Source: Brevundimonas nasdae
GTDB taxonomy: Bacteria; Pseudomonadota; Alphaproteobacteria; Caulobacterales; Caulobacteraceae
Direction: 5' to 3'
NCBI RefSeq assembly: GCF_016654005.1
Contig: NZ_JAEPWN010000001.1
Coordinates: 558,001 to 622,000, forward strand
Length of the DNA stretch: 64,000 nucleotides
Shown here: positions 1-8,570 of the stretch, piece by piece
Numbering within the stretch: the first letter of the stretch is position 1
Layout of the letters: each line of letters opens with the position of its first letter
Made by a program: the position numbers and the translations under genes
The notes under the pieces: model-generated
The model's input: only the letters and a program-made list of their open reading frames with translations
What the model was told of the DNA's origin: nothing
Databases searched by the model: none

Positions 1-1
1 G

Positions 2-118
2 CGGCTGGCGCATGAGCTGAAACGGATGGCCGGATGGCTGGGTCTGCCGGGCGGGGTGACGGTCGCCGGACGCGGTGATCTGGCCGAGGCGCTGGAAGCC
101 GAACTGCGCCGGGCCTGA
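2..118 (+). CDS. C-terminal end of a possible YcaQ-type winged-helix protein (partial)
   Basis: The window opens inside a gene. One frame is open from base 2 and stops with TGA at 116-118, giving 38 residues that include RMAGWLGL and GRGDLAEALEAEL. A small hydrophobic helix followed by a GDLA...L tail resembles the end of the winged-helix (YcaQ/AlkZ-like) DNA glycosylase family of proteobacteria. The fragment is too short to be sure, and the 5' part lies outside the window. It converges on the M56 peptidase gene, whose stop is at 149. Confidence 0.4.
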   Translation, partial: RLAHELKRMAGWLGLPGGVTVAGRGDLAEALEAELRRA

Positions 119-148
119 TCCGCGTGTTTCAGGTCCGGCGCGTCACGG

Positions 149-1783
149 TCAGGCCGGGGTGCGGCCGCGCTGCTCCATCGTGTCGGCGTTGCGCTCCATC
201 TCGGCGGCGCGGGCGGGCAGGGTCCGGGACAGTTCGATCAACTGGGCGTCGGTGACGGTGTTTCCGCGTGCGCGGTTGTCGGCGATCTTCTCTGCGCGAT
301 AGGCCGGGTTTTGCAGGCGCACCGCCTCGCGACGCATTTCGGCGGCGCCGATTCGCATCTGAACCGCGCCGTTGCGCATTTCGACGCGGGCCTGGACCAT
401 GTGGCGTTCAGCCTCGACGCGGGCGCGTTCGCCCATGGCCGCCGCCTGCGTCGCCGTGATGCGTGCGGCGGTGGCGAGACTGTGTTGGCGGGTGGCATCG
501 GTGCGGGCCCGGGCGGCGTCTTCACGGCGGGCCTGTGCTTCGATGCGCTGGACCTGAGCCTCCGCCCGGGCGGCGTCGGCGTCACGACGGGCCTGTTCGG
601 CCTCACGGCGGGCCTTTGCGCGGGTCTCTGAAGGCTCGTCGATCGTCGCGTTATAGACGTACCTGTAGCTGTAGCCGGGCGCGCCGGGGGGCGGAGGGGC
701 AGGCGGCGCCGGGGGAACAGGCGCTGTGGGCGGCGCAGGCGGGGCGGGCAGAGCGGCCCATGTCATCGGTGCGGGCGGGGGCGCAGGCGGCGCGGGCGGT
801 ACGGGCGCTGACGGCGCCAGGGCGGCAAGTGTCAGATGAGCGGGCGGGGCGGGGGGCGTCTGCGGCGCAGGCGGAACTGGGGGAGCGGGAGGCGCGGGCG
901 GTGCAGCCTCAACCCAGGTCTGACGACTGATCTCCAGCGCCGCCAGAGGCGTGGCGACGACGGCGAGGGCGGCGACTGTCAGGGCGACGGTCATCGGGCG
1001 GCGGCGAGCGGACGTATCGGACATGATGCAGGCGATCCTCTTTTTCAGGGATTTGGCGTCCGCCGCTATGGCTGTTGAAGCCTGAGCGGTCGTGGCGCGG
1101 GGCGAAGGGTGGGCGGCCAGGCGAACCAGGGCCTTGGCGTAGAGATGGCGATCGACGGTCTGAAGGGCGGCGGCGTCTGCGGCCTCTTCCGACCGGGCCG
1201 ACAGGTCGGCGTGCAGACGCCAGACCAGCGGGTTGAACCAGAACAGGGCCAGGGTCAGGCGCGACAGGACCAGAAACACCCAGTCGTGCCGCCGCAGGTG
1301 CGCCAGTTCGTGGGCCAGGATTGCGGGCGCGGCCTGCCGCTCTGCCAGGCTGGCTGGGTCGATCAGGATGACGCCGGGCGCGGCGCCCCAGCTAAGCGGA
1401 CTGGCGGCGTGGTCGGTCGAGACCAGCTTCGGTCTTGCGCCGCGCGTCAGGCGATCCAGATGGCTGAGCCAGGTGGGGCATTGGACGGCGCGGCCCTGGC
1501 GGGTCCAGCGGTCCAGCGTCAGCACGCCCAGCGCCAGCCGTCCCGCGATCAGCACCACGCCCAGCAGCCAGACGGCGGCGGCCAGATGCAAGGGCGAGGG
1601 CCAGGGCAGACTGCCGGACACCTCGACGCCGGGCAGGGGCGTGACCTCGCCTTGCCACATGGGCAGCGGCAGATTGGTTGTCGGCGCGACAGGCGGCAGG
1701 ACCGCCAGATTCAACGCCGGGAACAGGGCGGTGATGACCGGCAAGGCCAGCAGCAGGCAGATCGTGGCGCGAAGAATGTCCAC
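149..1783 (-). CDS. M56 family (BlaR1-like) membrane metallopeptidase with proline-rich and coiled-coil C-terminus
   Basis: The predicted protein has 544 residues from a GTG at 1783. There are hydrophobic segments at about 5-24, 67-90, 168-187 and 264-285. The zinc motif HELAH is at 158-162, followed by the EEAADAAAL segment near 199-207 that supplies the third ligand, which is diagnostic of peptidase family M56 (BlaR1/MecR1). The usual C-terminal beta-lactam sensor is absent. Instead there is a run of Pro/Ala repeats (about 293-375) and a charged, alanine-rich helical region (about 385-500). The residues encoded just upstream of the GTG, RRPAER, continue the family pattern in frame, so the true N-terminus has probably been lost. 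See the blaI remnant at 1804-1881. Translation may restart at the GTG after that remnant's stop. Confidence 0.8.
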   Translation of the reverse strand: MDILRATICLLLALPVITALFPALNLAVLPPVAPTTNLPLPMWQGEVTPLPGVEVSGSLPWPSPLHLAAAVWLLGVVLIAGRLALGVLTLDRWTRQGRAVQCPTWLSHLDRLTRGARPKLVSTDHAASPLSWGAAPGVILIDPASLAERQAAPAILAHELAHLRRHDWVFLVLSRLTLALFWFNPLVWRLHADLSARSEEAADAAALQTVDRHLYAKALVRLAAHPSPRATTAQASTAIAADAKSLKKRIACIMSDTSARRRPMTVALTVAALAVVATPLAALEISRQTWVEAAPPAPPAPPVPPAPQTPPAPPAHLTLAALAPSAPVPPAPPAPPPAPMTWAALPAPPAPPTAPVPPAPPAPPPPGAPGYSYRYVYNATIDEPSETRAKARREAEQARRDADAARAEAQVQRIEAQARREDAARARTDATRQHSLATAARITATQAAAMGERARVEAERHMVQARVEMRNGAVQMRIGAAEMRREAVRLQNPAYRAEKIADNRARGNTVTDAQLIELSRTLPARAAEMERNADTMEQRGRTPA

Positions 1784-1803
1784 GCGTTCGGCCGGACGGC
1801 GGG

Positions 1804-1881
1804 TCAGCAGGTGCGAACAGGCAGGGTCTCGAAGACTTCGCGTTCTCGTCGGGGCAGGGACTCGATCACGACCTTCTCCAT
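1804..1881 (-). pseudogene. truncated BlaI/MecI-type repressor remnant (25 codons)
   Basis: An ATG at 1879-1881 (minus strand) opens a 25-codon frame that starts MEKVVIESLPRREREVFETL and stops at TGA 1804-1806. The LPRREREVFETL stretch looks like the first helix of BlaI-family winged-helix repressors, which normally have about 125 residues and precede blaR1. After about 20 codons the BlaI-like sequence ends, and the DNA instead continues the M56 peptidase in another reading frame. The simplest reading is a deletion that removed most of blaI and the first codons of blaR1. The start lies 4 bases from the operator, with no Shine-Dalgarno sequence, so the transcript may be leaderless. The identification rests on a short match. 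Confidence 0.55.
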
Positions 1882-1885
1882 GTTC

Positions 1886-1913
1886 GCTACATTTGTAGCG
1901 CTACATGTGTAGC
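1886..1913 (-). promoter_or_regulatory. two tandem BlaI-type operators
   Basis: Two abutting 14-bp dyads of the form GCTACA-NN-TGTAGC lie at 1886-1899 (spacer TT) and 1900-1913 (spacer TG). BlaI/MecI repressors bind TACA-NN-TGTA dyads, so these are very probably the autoregulatory operators of the truncated blaI and M56 peptidase unit. On the minus strand the inner dyad contains TACAAAT, which could serve as a -10 element next to the ATG at 1881. Confidence 0.7.
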
Positions 1914-1997
1914 GGATTGAGGCGCGAATGAGGCGAAGACATGAACTCGCGGTAGGGTGGCCGGCTCGCTTCGCCTGAATGACGAAAGAAGAGGCGG

Positions 1998-3041
1998 TTA
2001 GACCTCGATCCGCCGTCCCTCGGCCGCGCTGCGCTCACCCACGTCGATGATGCGCATGACGGTCAGGGCCTGATCCAGCGTCACCGGCGGCGGGGCGCCG
2101 GTGGTGATGGCGTCGCGGACGCCGGCGTAGAAGCGGACATAGTCGCCGCGCTCGGGCGTCACGGTCTGGCGCGTGGTTTCGCCGTCGATCTGGCGGATCA
2201 GTTCGCCGGGGTTGGGATCGACGCCCCAGTCGGCGTCGTCGGGGCGCAGCCCTGCCTTGGACTGGCCTTCCTGAGCATCCAGTCCGCGCTTGATGAAGCT
2301 GCCGCCCGTGCCGTGAACGGCGTAGCGCAGGGAAGCGTCGGCGGCGACATGTCCTGCCTGAACAAGGACGCGCAGCCGCTCATACTGCAGCACGACGTGG
2401 AACCAGTCGGTGGCGTGGGCGCCGGGGCGCTGACGGGCCATGTCGGCCAGAACCGACTGCGGCGCGCCGAACAACTGAACCGCCTGATCGATCAGGTGTG
2501 GGCCGAGGTCGGCCCAGACGCCGCCGTCGCGCCGGTCCTTCCACCGGTCGGTCACCTGGGGGCGGAAGCGGTCATAGTGGCTTTCGAACACGGCGATCTC
2601 GCCCAGTTCGCCGTCGGCGATCAGCCGCTTCAGCGTCAGGAAATCCGCATCCCAGCGCCGGTTCTGGAACACGCTGATGACGCCCCGCGACCGGGCGGCG
2701 ACGGCGGCGACCCGTTCGGCCTGCTCCAGCGTCTGGGCGAAGGGTTTGTCGACGACCACGTCGCGGCCCGCCTCAAGCGCCGCGATGGCCTGTTCGGCGT
2801 GCAGGGCGTCGGGCGTGGCGATGACGATCAGGCCGATGTCGTCGCGCGACAGGGCGGCGTCCAGATCGGGCAGGACCTCGACCTGGGGCCAGTCGGCGTG
2901 CACGGCTTCGGGGCGGGACGAAACAACGGCGCGCAAAGCCAGGCCCGGCGTCGCGGAAATCAGGGGAGCGTGAAAGGTCTGGCCCGCCAGGCCATAGCCC
3001 ACGACGGCGACGCCGATCGGATCGGAGGAGGGAGAGGTCAT
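1998..3041 (-). CDS. Gfo/Idh/MocA family NAD(P)-dependent oxidoreductase
   Basis: The product has 347 residues. The N-terminal Rossmann fold begins VAVVGYGLAGQTFHAPL, followed by a D/VVDKPFAQT segment, the conserved EKP-like catalytic region of this family. The C-terminal alpha/beta domain includes the GGVWADLGPHLIDQAVQLFG stretch seen in oxidoreductases of this group. The ATG at 3041 was chosen over an upstream extension because the Rossmann strand begins a few residues later. The extension would also run back towards the 3' end of the regulator gene. The substrate, probably a sugar or inositol derivative, cannot be read from the sequence. The gene follows the scfR-like regulator on the same strand with a 49-bp gap. 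Confidence 0.8.
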   Translation of the reverse strand: MTSPSSDPIGVAVVGYGLAGQTFHAPLISATPGLALRAVVSSRPEAVHADWPQVEVLPDLDAALSRDDIGLIVIATPDALHAEQAIAALEAGRDVVVDKPFAQTLEQAERVAAVAARSRGVISVFQNRRWDADFLTLKRLIADGELGEIAVFESHYDRFRPQVTDRWKDRRDGGVWADLGPHLIDQAVQLFGAPQSVLADMARQRPGAHATDWFHVVLQYERLRVLVQAGHVAADASLRYAVHGTGGSFIKRGLDAQEGQSKAGLRPDDADWGVDPNPGELIRQIDGETTRQTVTPERGDYVRFYAGVRDAITTGAPPPVTLDQALTVMRIIDVGERSAAEGRRIEV

Positions 3042-3090
3042 GACGCGATTTTCCCGCCGCCCGCCCGGCTTGTCGAGGCCGCATCGCGGG

Positions 3091-4515
3091 TCAGTAACGA
3101 TCCGTGCGCGGGCCATCCAATGTGTAGGGCACCACGCCGCGCTCGTTTTCCGGCACGTGCAGGGCGCGGTCGATGGGAGGGAAGGCGCGCTGGGTGCAGT
3201 CGGTGCGCTCGCAGATGCGGCAGCTGACGCCGATGCGGGTGGCGGGGCCGTTCAGGTCCAGACCCGCCGCATAGACCAGGGCCGAGGCGTGCTCGACCTC
3301 GCACCCCAGCGACAGGGCGTAGCGTCGGTCGTTGGCGAGGTATGAGCCGCTGGGCTTGGACACGCTGCGGGCGATGGAGATGTAGCGCGATCCGTCCGGC
3401 ATCTCGGCCAACTGCACCCCGATCCGATCGGGCGCTGCGAAGGCCTCGTGCACGTTCCACAGGGGGCAGGCACCCCCGAAGCGGGCGAACTGGAACCGCG
3501 TCGCGCTGTGGCGTTTGGTGATGTTGCCGGCCATGTCCACGCGCGCGAAATAGAAGGGCACGCCGCGCCAGCCCGGCTTCTGCAGGGTCGAGAGCCGGTG
3601 GCAGACCTGTTCGAAACTGACCTGGAAACGGGTCAGCAGCCGGTCGATGTCATGCTTCTCTTCACGCGCCGCCTCAAGGAAGGCGCGGTAGGGCAACAGA
3701 AGCGCGCCCGCTGCATAGTTGGCCAGACCCACGCGCGCCACGTCGCGCGCCGCCTCGGTTCGGAAGGCGGCCTGATCCAGCTCGCTCTCAATCGTGTCGC
3801 GGAAGGACAGCAGGGACAGCTGGTGCGCCAGCTGGAACGACCGGGTGGCGCCCGGCAGCCAGGCGTCCAGCGTCAGGACGCGACTGGCCGGATCATAGCG
3901 GCGCAGGGCCTTCTGGCCCGCCATATAGACGACGCGCACGCCATGGATGTCGGACAGGGCCGTCTCCAGCGCCCGTTCGACCTGCCCCTCCTGCGGCAGG
4001 GTCGCGGAAAGCGCCTCGGCCGCCGTGTCCAGCGCGTCGATGTAGTTGTCGCGGTAGTGGAAGAAGTCGCGCACCTCTTCATAGGGCAGCAGGGCCACGC
4101 TGGCGCCGTGTTCGTCACGGCCTAGGGTGTCATCCAGCGCCTTCACCCGCTCGTCCAGACGGCGAAACGTCTGGTGAAGGGCCAGGAACTGCCGCGCCAG
4201 TCGCGGGGTGTTGGCGACGGCCTGTTTCAGCTCGGCGGCGGTGGGCGGCTCGGCCTGCCCGGCTATGTCGGTGGTGGCTTCGCGCAGGTCGGCGATCAGG
4301 CGGGCGTCGCCCTCCAGATCAAACAGGCTGGCGTCCACATGGAAGGCACGCGTCAGGGCGATCAGCACCCGCGCGGTGGCGGGACGCTGGTTAGTTTCGA
4401 TCTGCGACAGATAGGACGGCGACAGACCCAGACGTTCGGCGCAGGCCTCCAGAGTCCAGCCGCGCGCCTCGCGCAGTTTTCGCAGCTTGGCGCCAAGGAA
4501 AAGCTTCTCAGCCAT
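3091..4515 (-). CDS. XRE/ImmA-IrrE family short-chain fatty acyl-CoA regulator (ScfR/PccR type)
   Basis: This is a 474-residue regulator. The N-terminal XRE helix-turn-helix (about residues 6-62) includes [19 protein letters not shown] and [11 protein letters not shown] central IrrE/ImmA-like region follows, then a cysteine-containing C-terminal domain ([19 protein letters not shown]), the DUF2083 signature of ScfR proteins. Members such as PccR of Rhodobacter sphaeroides and RamB of corynebacteria control propionyl-CoA or acetate metabolism by binding TTTGCAAA-type sites. The gene is divergent from pccB and the space between them is full of TTTGC half-sites, so it probably senses an acyl-CoA and controls the pcc-mut operon and itself. 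A TTG six bases upstream of the ATG at 4515 is an alternative start. Confidence 0.85.
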   Translation of the reverse strand: MAEKLFLGAKLRKLREARGWTLEACAERLGLSPSYLSQIETNQRPATARVLIALTRAFHVDASLFDLEGDARLIADLREATTDIAGQAEPPTAAELKQAVANTPRLARQFLALHQTFRRLDERVKALDDTLGRDEHGASVALLPYEEVRDFFHYRDNYIDALDTAAEALSATLPQEGQVERALETALSDIHGVRVVYMAGQKALRRYDPASRVLTLDAWLPGATRSFQLAHQLSLLSFRDTIESELDQAAFRTEAARDVARVGLANYAAGALLLPYRAFLEAAREEKHDIDRLLTRFQVSFEQVCHRLSTLQKPGWRGVPFYFARVDMAGNITKRHSATRFQFARFGGACPLWNVHEAFAAPDRIGVQLAEMPDGSRYISIARSVSKPSGSYLANDRRYALSLGCEVEHASALVYAAGLDLNGPATRIGVSCRICERTDCTQRAFPPIDRALHVPENERGVVPYTLDGPRTDRY

Positions 4516-4601
4516 TTGCAACTTTGCAGATCATCAAGACGTCCTTTGCAAGTCCGCGCAGTTCCACACTTTTTGCAAAGTTGCGTTTGCGTATTTGCGA
4601 T
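4515..4601. promoter_or_regulatory. cluster of TTTGC half-sites between scfR-like gene and pccB
   Basis: Six copies of a TTTGCNNN motif lie on the plus strand at 4515, 4523, 4545, 4572, 4586 and 4594. The copy at 4572-4579 is a perfect TTTGCAAA. Two pairs (4515/4523 and 4586/4594) are spaced exactly 8 bp apart. TTTGCAAA is the known recognition core of PccR and RamB. The first pair overlaps the regulator's own start codon, which suggests autoregulation, and the others lie upstream of pccB. Confidence 0.65.
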
Positions 4602-4646
4602 GAAGCCGCCACTCCTTCCTCCACGAACAAGAGGCGTAAATCCATC

Positions 4647-6182
4647 ATGACTCAAGCCATCCTTGAAGAACTGGAGCGTCGTCGCGCCGCCGCGAAACAG
4701 GGCGGCGGCGAAAAGCGTATCGCCGCACAGCACGCCAAGGGCAAGCTGACGGCGCGTGAACGCATCGACGTTCTGCTGGACGAGGGCTCTTTCGAAGAGA
4801 CCGATATGTTCGTCGAGCACCGCAGCCACGACTTTGGAATGCACGATCAGCGCATCCCCGGCGACGGCGTGGTGACGGGGCGGGGGACGATCGGCGGGCG
4901 TCTGGTCTATGTCTTCTCCAAGGACTTCACGGTGTTCGGCGGGTCGCTGTCGGGCGCCCATGCGGCCAAGATCGTCAAGCTGCAGAAGATGGCTCTGACG
5001 ACAGGCGCGCCGATCATCGGTCTGTTCGACGCAGGCGGGGCGCGGATTCAGGAGGGCGTCGAGAGCCTGGCCGGATACGCCGACATCTTCCTGCAGAACA
5101 CATTGGCCAGCGGCGTCATTCCCCAGATCAGCGTGATCATGGGGCCGTGCGCGGGCGGCGATGTCTATTCGCCCGCCATCACCGACTTCATCTTCATGGT
5201 GAAGGACACGAGCTACATGTATGTGACCGGCCCGGACGTGGTGAAGACGGTCACCAACGAGGTCGTCAGCCACGAGGACCTGGGCGGCGCGCGGGTCCAT
5301 GCGGGCAGGTCGGGCGTGGCGGACGGGGCGTTCGAGAACGACCTGGAGGCCCTGTCGGAGGTGCGCCGCCTGATCGGCTTCCTGCCCCTGTCCAACCGCG
5401 AAAAGCCGCCGGTGCGCGAGAGCTATGACGAGCCGGATCGCGACGAGCCGTCGCTGGACACCCTGATCCCGGCCAATCCGAACCAGCCGTATGACATGAA
5501 GGAGCTGATCCTGAAGGTGGTCGATGAGGCCGATTTCTTCGAGATCGGCGCCGATTTCGCCAAGAACATCATCACCGGCTTCGGGCGGTTGGACGGCCAG
5601 ACGGTCGGCGTGGTCGCCAACCAGCCCCAGGTGCTGGCGGGCGTTCTGGACATCGATTCAAGCCGCAAGGCCGCGCGTTTCGTGCGCTTCTGCGACGCCT
5701 TTGACATTCCGCTGGTGACCCTGGTGGACGTGCCGGGCTTCATGCCGGGCACGAAGCAGGAGTACGGCGCCCTGATCAAGCACGGGGCCAAGCTGCTGTT
5801 CGCCTATGCCGAGGCGACGGTGCCGAAGCTGACCCTGATCACGCGCAAGGCCTATGGCGGCGCCTATGACGTGATGAGTTCGAAACACCTGCGCGGCGAC
5901 GTCAACTACGCCTGGCCCACCGCCGAGATCGCGGTCATGGGCGCCAAGGGCGCGGTCGAGATCATCTTCCGCAAGGAGGCCGCCGATCCCGCGGCTCTGG
6001 CCGCGCGCGAGGCCGAGTACAAGGAACGGTTCGCCAACCCCTTCGTCGCGGCGGGCCTGGGCTACATCGACGATGTCATCATGCCGCACGGGACTCGGCG
6101 GCGGCTGGTGAAGGCGCTGCGGACGCTGAAGAACAAGGTCCAGGAGAACCCCTGGAAGAAGCACGACAATATTCCGCTGTAG
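4647..6182 (+). CDS. pccB: propionyl-CoA carboxylase beta subunit (carboxyltransferase)
   Basis: The product has 511 residues, the normal length for PccB. It transfers CO2 from carboxybiotin to propionyl-CoA, giving (S)-methylmalonyl-CoA, in complex with PccA. The N-terminal carboxyltransferase half contains [19 protein letters not shown] and a [20 protein letters not shown] acyl-CoA/biotin loop. The C-terminal half has [12 protein letters not shown] and [11 protein letters not shown], both typical of the family. The ATG at 4647 follows an AAGAGG at 4629-4634. Upstream in-frame codons overlap the operator cluster and were rejected. It is the first gene of the pccB-pccA-mutA-mutB-mce run. Confidence 0.95.
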   Translation: MTQAILEELERRRAAAKQGGGEKRIAAQHAKGKLTARERIDVLLDEGSFEETDMFVEHRSHDFGMHDQRIPGDGVVTGRGTIGGRLVYVFSKDFTVFGGSLSGAHAAKIVKLQKMALTTGAPIIGLFDAGGARIQEGVESLAGYADIFLQNTLASGVIPQISVIMGPCAGGDVYSPAITDFIFMVKDTSYMYVTGPDVVKTVTNEVVSHEDLGGARVHAGRSGVADGAFENDLEALSEVRRLIGFLPLSNREKPPVRESYDEPDRDEPSLDTLIPANPNQPYDMKELILKVVDEADFFEIGADFAKNIITGFGRLDGQTVGVVANQPQVLAGVLDIDSSRKAARFVRFCDAFDIPLVTLVDVPGFMPGTKQEYGALIKHGAKLLFAYAEATVPKLTLITRKAYGGAYDVMSSKHLRGDVNYAWPTAEIAVMGAKGAVEIIFRKEAADPAALAAREAEYKERFANPFVAAGLGYIDDVIMPHGTRRRLVKALRTLKNKVQENPWKKHDNIPL

Positions 6183-6185
6183 GTG

Positions 6186-6506
6186 ATGAAACACATCCTC
6201 TTCATCTGCTCGCGCAATCGTCTGCGCAGCCCCACAGCGGAACAGGTGTTCGCCAACTGGCCGAATGTCGAAGTGGCTTCTGCGGGCCTGGCGGCGGATG
6301 CTGAGGAGTTGCTGACGGGTGAGATGGTCGAGGACGCTGATCTCATCTTCGTGATGGAGAAGCAGCATCGGGCGAAGCTGGCGCGGCGGTTCAAGCCGCA
6401 ACTCAAACACGCCCGCGTCGTCTGTCTCGATATTCCCGATGACTACGCCTTCATGCAGCCCGAACTCGTGGCCTTGCTGAAGACGAAGGTGACGCCGTTT
6501 CTATGA
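6186..6506 (+). CDS. small low-molecular-weight protein tyrosine phosphatase-like protein
   Basis: The protein has 106 residues and starts MKHILFICSRNRLRSPTAE. The segment CSRNRLRS is a CX5R phosphatase loop at about residues 8-15, and the pattern IFVMEKQHRAKLARRF plus CLDIPDDYAFM near the end supplies a DDY-type acid region. The family is a compact variant of low-molecular-weight tyrosine phosphatases, which normally have about 150 residues. The true substrate is unknown. It sits between pccB (3-bp gap) and pccA, so it is co-transcribed with propionyl-CoA carboxylase, an uncommon position. A GTG three bases upstream is an alternative start. Confidence 0.8.
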   Translation: MKHILFICSRNRLRSPTAEQVFANWPNVEVASAGLAADAEELLTGEMVEDADLIFVMEKQHRAKLARRFKPQLKHARVVCLDIPDDYAFMQPELVALLKTKVTPFL

Positions 6507-6521
6507 GTGGATTTCATAAAA

Positions 6522-6566
6522 GCGCCCGATGGGCGCAGCCGGAACCGCAGGGTTCTGGCGAAGGTT
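6522..6566 (+). other. two small hairpins between the phosphatase-like gene and pccA
   Basis: GCGCCC-GAT-GGGCGC forms a 6-bp stem at 6522-6536. A second imperfect stem around 6540-6559 pairs GAACC with GGTTC across GCA. Neither is followed by a T tract, so they look like mRNA-stabilising or translation-modulating structures, not a full terminator. Confidence 0.4.
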
Positions 6567-6578
6567 GCAGGGACTGAA

Positions 6579-8570
6579 ATGTTCAAAAAAATCCTCATCG
6601 CCAACCGGGGCGAGATCGCGGTTCGGATCATCAAGACCTGCCGCAAGATGGGCATACAGACGGTTCAGGTCTATTCGGAGGCTGACGCCGGGTCGCTGGC
6701 GGTCGAGATGGCTGACGAGGCGGTGCTGATCGGCCCGGCGCCGGCGGCGCAGTCGTATTTGCTGGCGGACAAGATCGTCGAGGCGGTGCGCCAGACGGGG
6801 GCGCAGGCCGTGCATCCCGGCTTCGGCTTCCTGTCGGAGAACGCGGGCTTCGCGCGGCGTCTGCGCGACGAGGGCATCGCCTTCATCGGCCCGAACCCCG
6901 AGGCCATCGACGCCATGGGCGACAAGATCAGCTCCAAGAAGCTGGCGGCCGAGGCGGGCGTCTCGACGGTGCCGGGTCATATGGGCCTGATCGAGACGCC
7001 GGACGAGGCGGTGAAGATCGCGCGCGAGATCGGCTATCCCGTGATGATCAAGGCCAGCGCCGGGGGCGGGGGCAAGGGCATCCGCGTCGCCCATTCGGAC
7101 GCCGACATGGCCGAGGGCTTTGCGGCGGTGAAGGCCGAGGCGCTGAACGCCTTTGGCGACGACCGGGTCTTCCTGGAGAAGTTCATCGTCGACCCGCGCC
7201 ACATCGAGATCCAGGTGCTGGGCGACAAGCACGGCCATGTGGTCCATCTGTTCGAGCGCGAATGCTCGATCCAGCGCCGCAATCAGAAGGTCATCGAGGA
7301 GGCGCCTTCGCCCCTGCTGGACGAAGCCACCCGCGCCGCCATGGGGGCGCAGGCCGTCGCCCTGGCCCAGGCGGTGAACTATGATTCAGCCGGCACGGTC
7401 GAGTTCGTCGCCGGTCAGGACAAGAGCTTCTACTTCCTGGAGATGAACACCCGTCTGCAGGTCGAGCATCCGGTGACGGAGTTGATCACCGGCGTCGATC
7501 TGGTCGAACAGATGATCCGCTCGGCCTGGGGCGAGAAACTGGCCTTCGAGCAAAAGGATCTATCGATCAACGGCTGGGCCATCGAGAGCCGCATCTACGC
7601 CGAAGACCCCTATCGCGGCTTCCTGCCTTCGATCGGACGCCTGGTCCGCTACGAGCAGCCGGAGGAGGGCGAGCACTTCGGCTCCGACGGCAGCTATATC
7701 GTCCGCAACGATTCCGGTGTCCGCGAGGGCGACGAGATCAGCATGTTCTACGACCCCATGATCGCCAAGCTGTGCGCCTGGGGTGAAACGCGGGCCGACG
7801 CGGTCGAGGGCATGGCCCGCGCGCTGGAGGACACGCACCTGTCGGGCCTGGGCCACAATGTGCCCTTCCTGGCGGCGGTGATGGATCAGGACCGGTTCAA
7901 GTCGGGGAACCTGTCGACCAGCTATATCAAGGACGAGTTTCCGGACGGCTTCCACGGCCTGCGGCCCACGAAGACGCAGGAGCGCATCCTGATCGCCTCG
8001 GCTCTGGCGATGCATGAGGTGATCGCCGAACAGGACGGCGACCCGTCGGAGCGCACCGACTGGATCGTGATGATCGACAAGACTCCGCACGGCGTGGGCC
8101 TGTCCTATGACGAGGACGAGGAGATGATCCTGACCCTGACGGGCGGCGGCGACATCCGCCTGTCGGATATCGACTGGCGGCCCGGTCTGGCCCAGTTCAA
8201 GGCCGATCTGGACGGCGAGGCCTTCACGGCTGAGGTCAAGCGCGTCGCCGACGGCTTCGATATCCGCCACCGCGCGGCCAGGGCGCGGGTGCGGGTGCTG
8301 AGGCCGCACGTCGCCGAACTGTATGCGCGCCTGCCGGAGAAGGCGGCGGCGGATACGTCGAAACTGGTGCTGTCGCCGATGCCGGGTCTGGTGGTTTCGA
8401 TCCCCGTCGTGGTGGGTCAGGAGGTCAAGACCGGCGAGACGGTGGCGATCATCGAGGCCATGAAGATGCAGAACATCCTGAAGGCCGAGCGCGACGGCGT
8501 GGTGAAGGCTGTCGGCGCCAAGGACGGCGACCCTGTGGCGGCGGACGACGTGCTGGTGGAGTTCGGTTGA
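6579..8570 (+). CDS. pccA: propionyl-CoA carboxylase alpha subunit (biotin carboxylase and biotin carrier)
   Basis: The product has 663 residues. The N-terminal biotin carboxylase domain begins MFKKILIANRGEIAVRII and contains the glycine-rich ATP-grasp loop ASAGGGGKGIRV near residue 160 and EMNTRLQVEHPVTE near 290. A PCC BT-type linker domain follows. The C-terminal biotin carrier has EAMKM with the biotinylated lysine at residue 629. It carboxylates biotin using ATP and bicarbonate and passes the carboxyl to PccB. The start is set at the conserved MFKKILIANRG. The stop overlaps the mutA start in TGATG, indicating translational coupling. Confidence 0.95.
   Translation: MFKKILIANRGEIAVRIIKTCRKMGIQTVQVYSEADAGSLAVEMADEAVLIGPAPAAQSYLLADKIVEAVRQTGAQAVHPGFGFLSENAGFARRLRDEGIAFIGPNPEAIDAMGDKISSKKLAAEAGVSTVPGHMGLIETPDEAVKIAREIGYPVMIKASAGGGGKGIRVAHSDADMAEGFAAVKAEALNAFGDDRVFLEKFIVDPRHIEIQVLGDKHGHVVHLFERECSIQRRNQKVIEEAPSPLLDEATRAAMGAQAVALAQAVNYDSAGTVEFVAGQDKSFYFLEMNTRLQVEHPVTELITGVDLVEQMIRSAWGEKLAFEQKDLSINGWAIESRIYAEDPYRGFLPSIGRLVRYEQPEEGEHFGSDGSYIVRNDSGVREGDEISMFYDPMIAKLCAWGETRADAVEGMARALEDTHLSGLGHNVPFLAAVMDQDRFKSGNLSTSYIKDEFPDGFHGLRPTKTQERILIASALAMHEVIAEQDGDPSERTDWIVMIDKTPHGVGLSYDEDEEMILTLTGGGDIRLSDIDWRPGLAQFKADLDGEAFTAEVKRVADGFDIRHRAARARVRVLRPHVAELYARLPEKAAADTSKLVLSPMPGLVVSIPVVVGQEVKTGETVAIIEAMKMQNILKAERDGVVKAVGAKDGDPVAADDVLVEFG

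Noticed and set aside
1109..1912. Long plus-strand open frame opposite the M56 peptidase
   Set aside because: It is a high-GC antisense shadow of the peptidase gene, with no domain match and no ribosome site.
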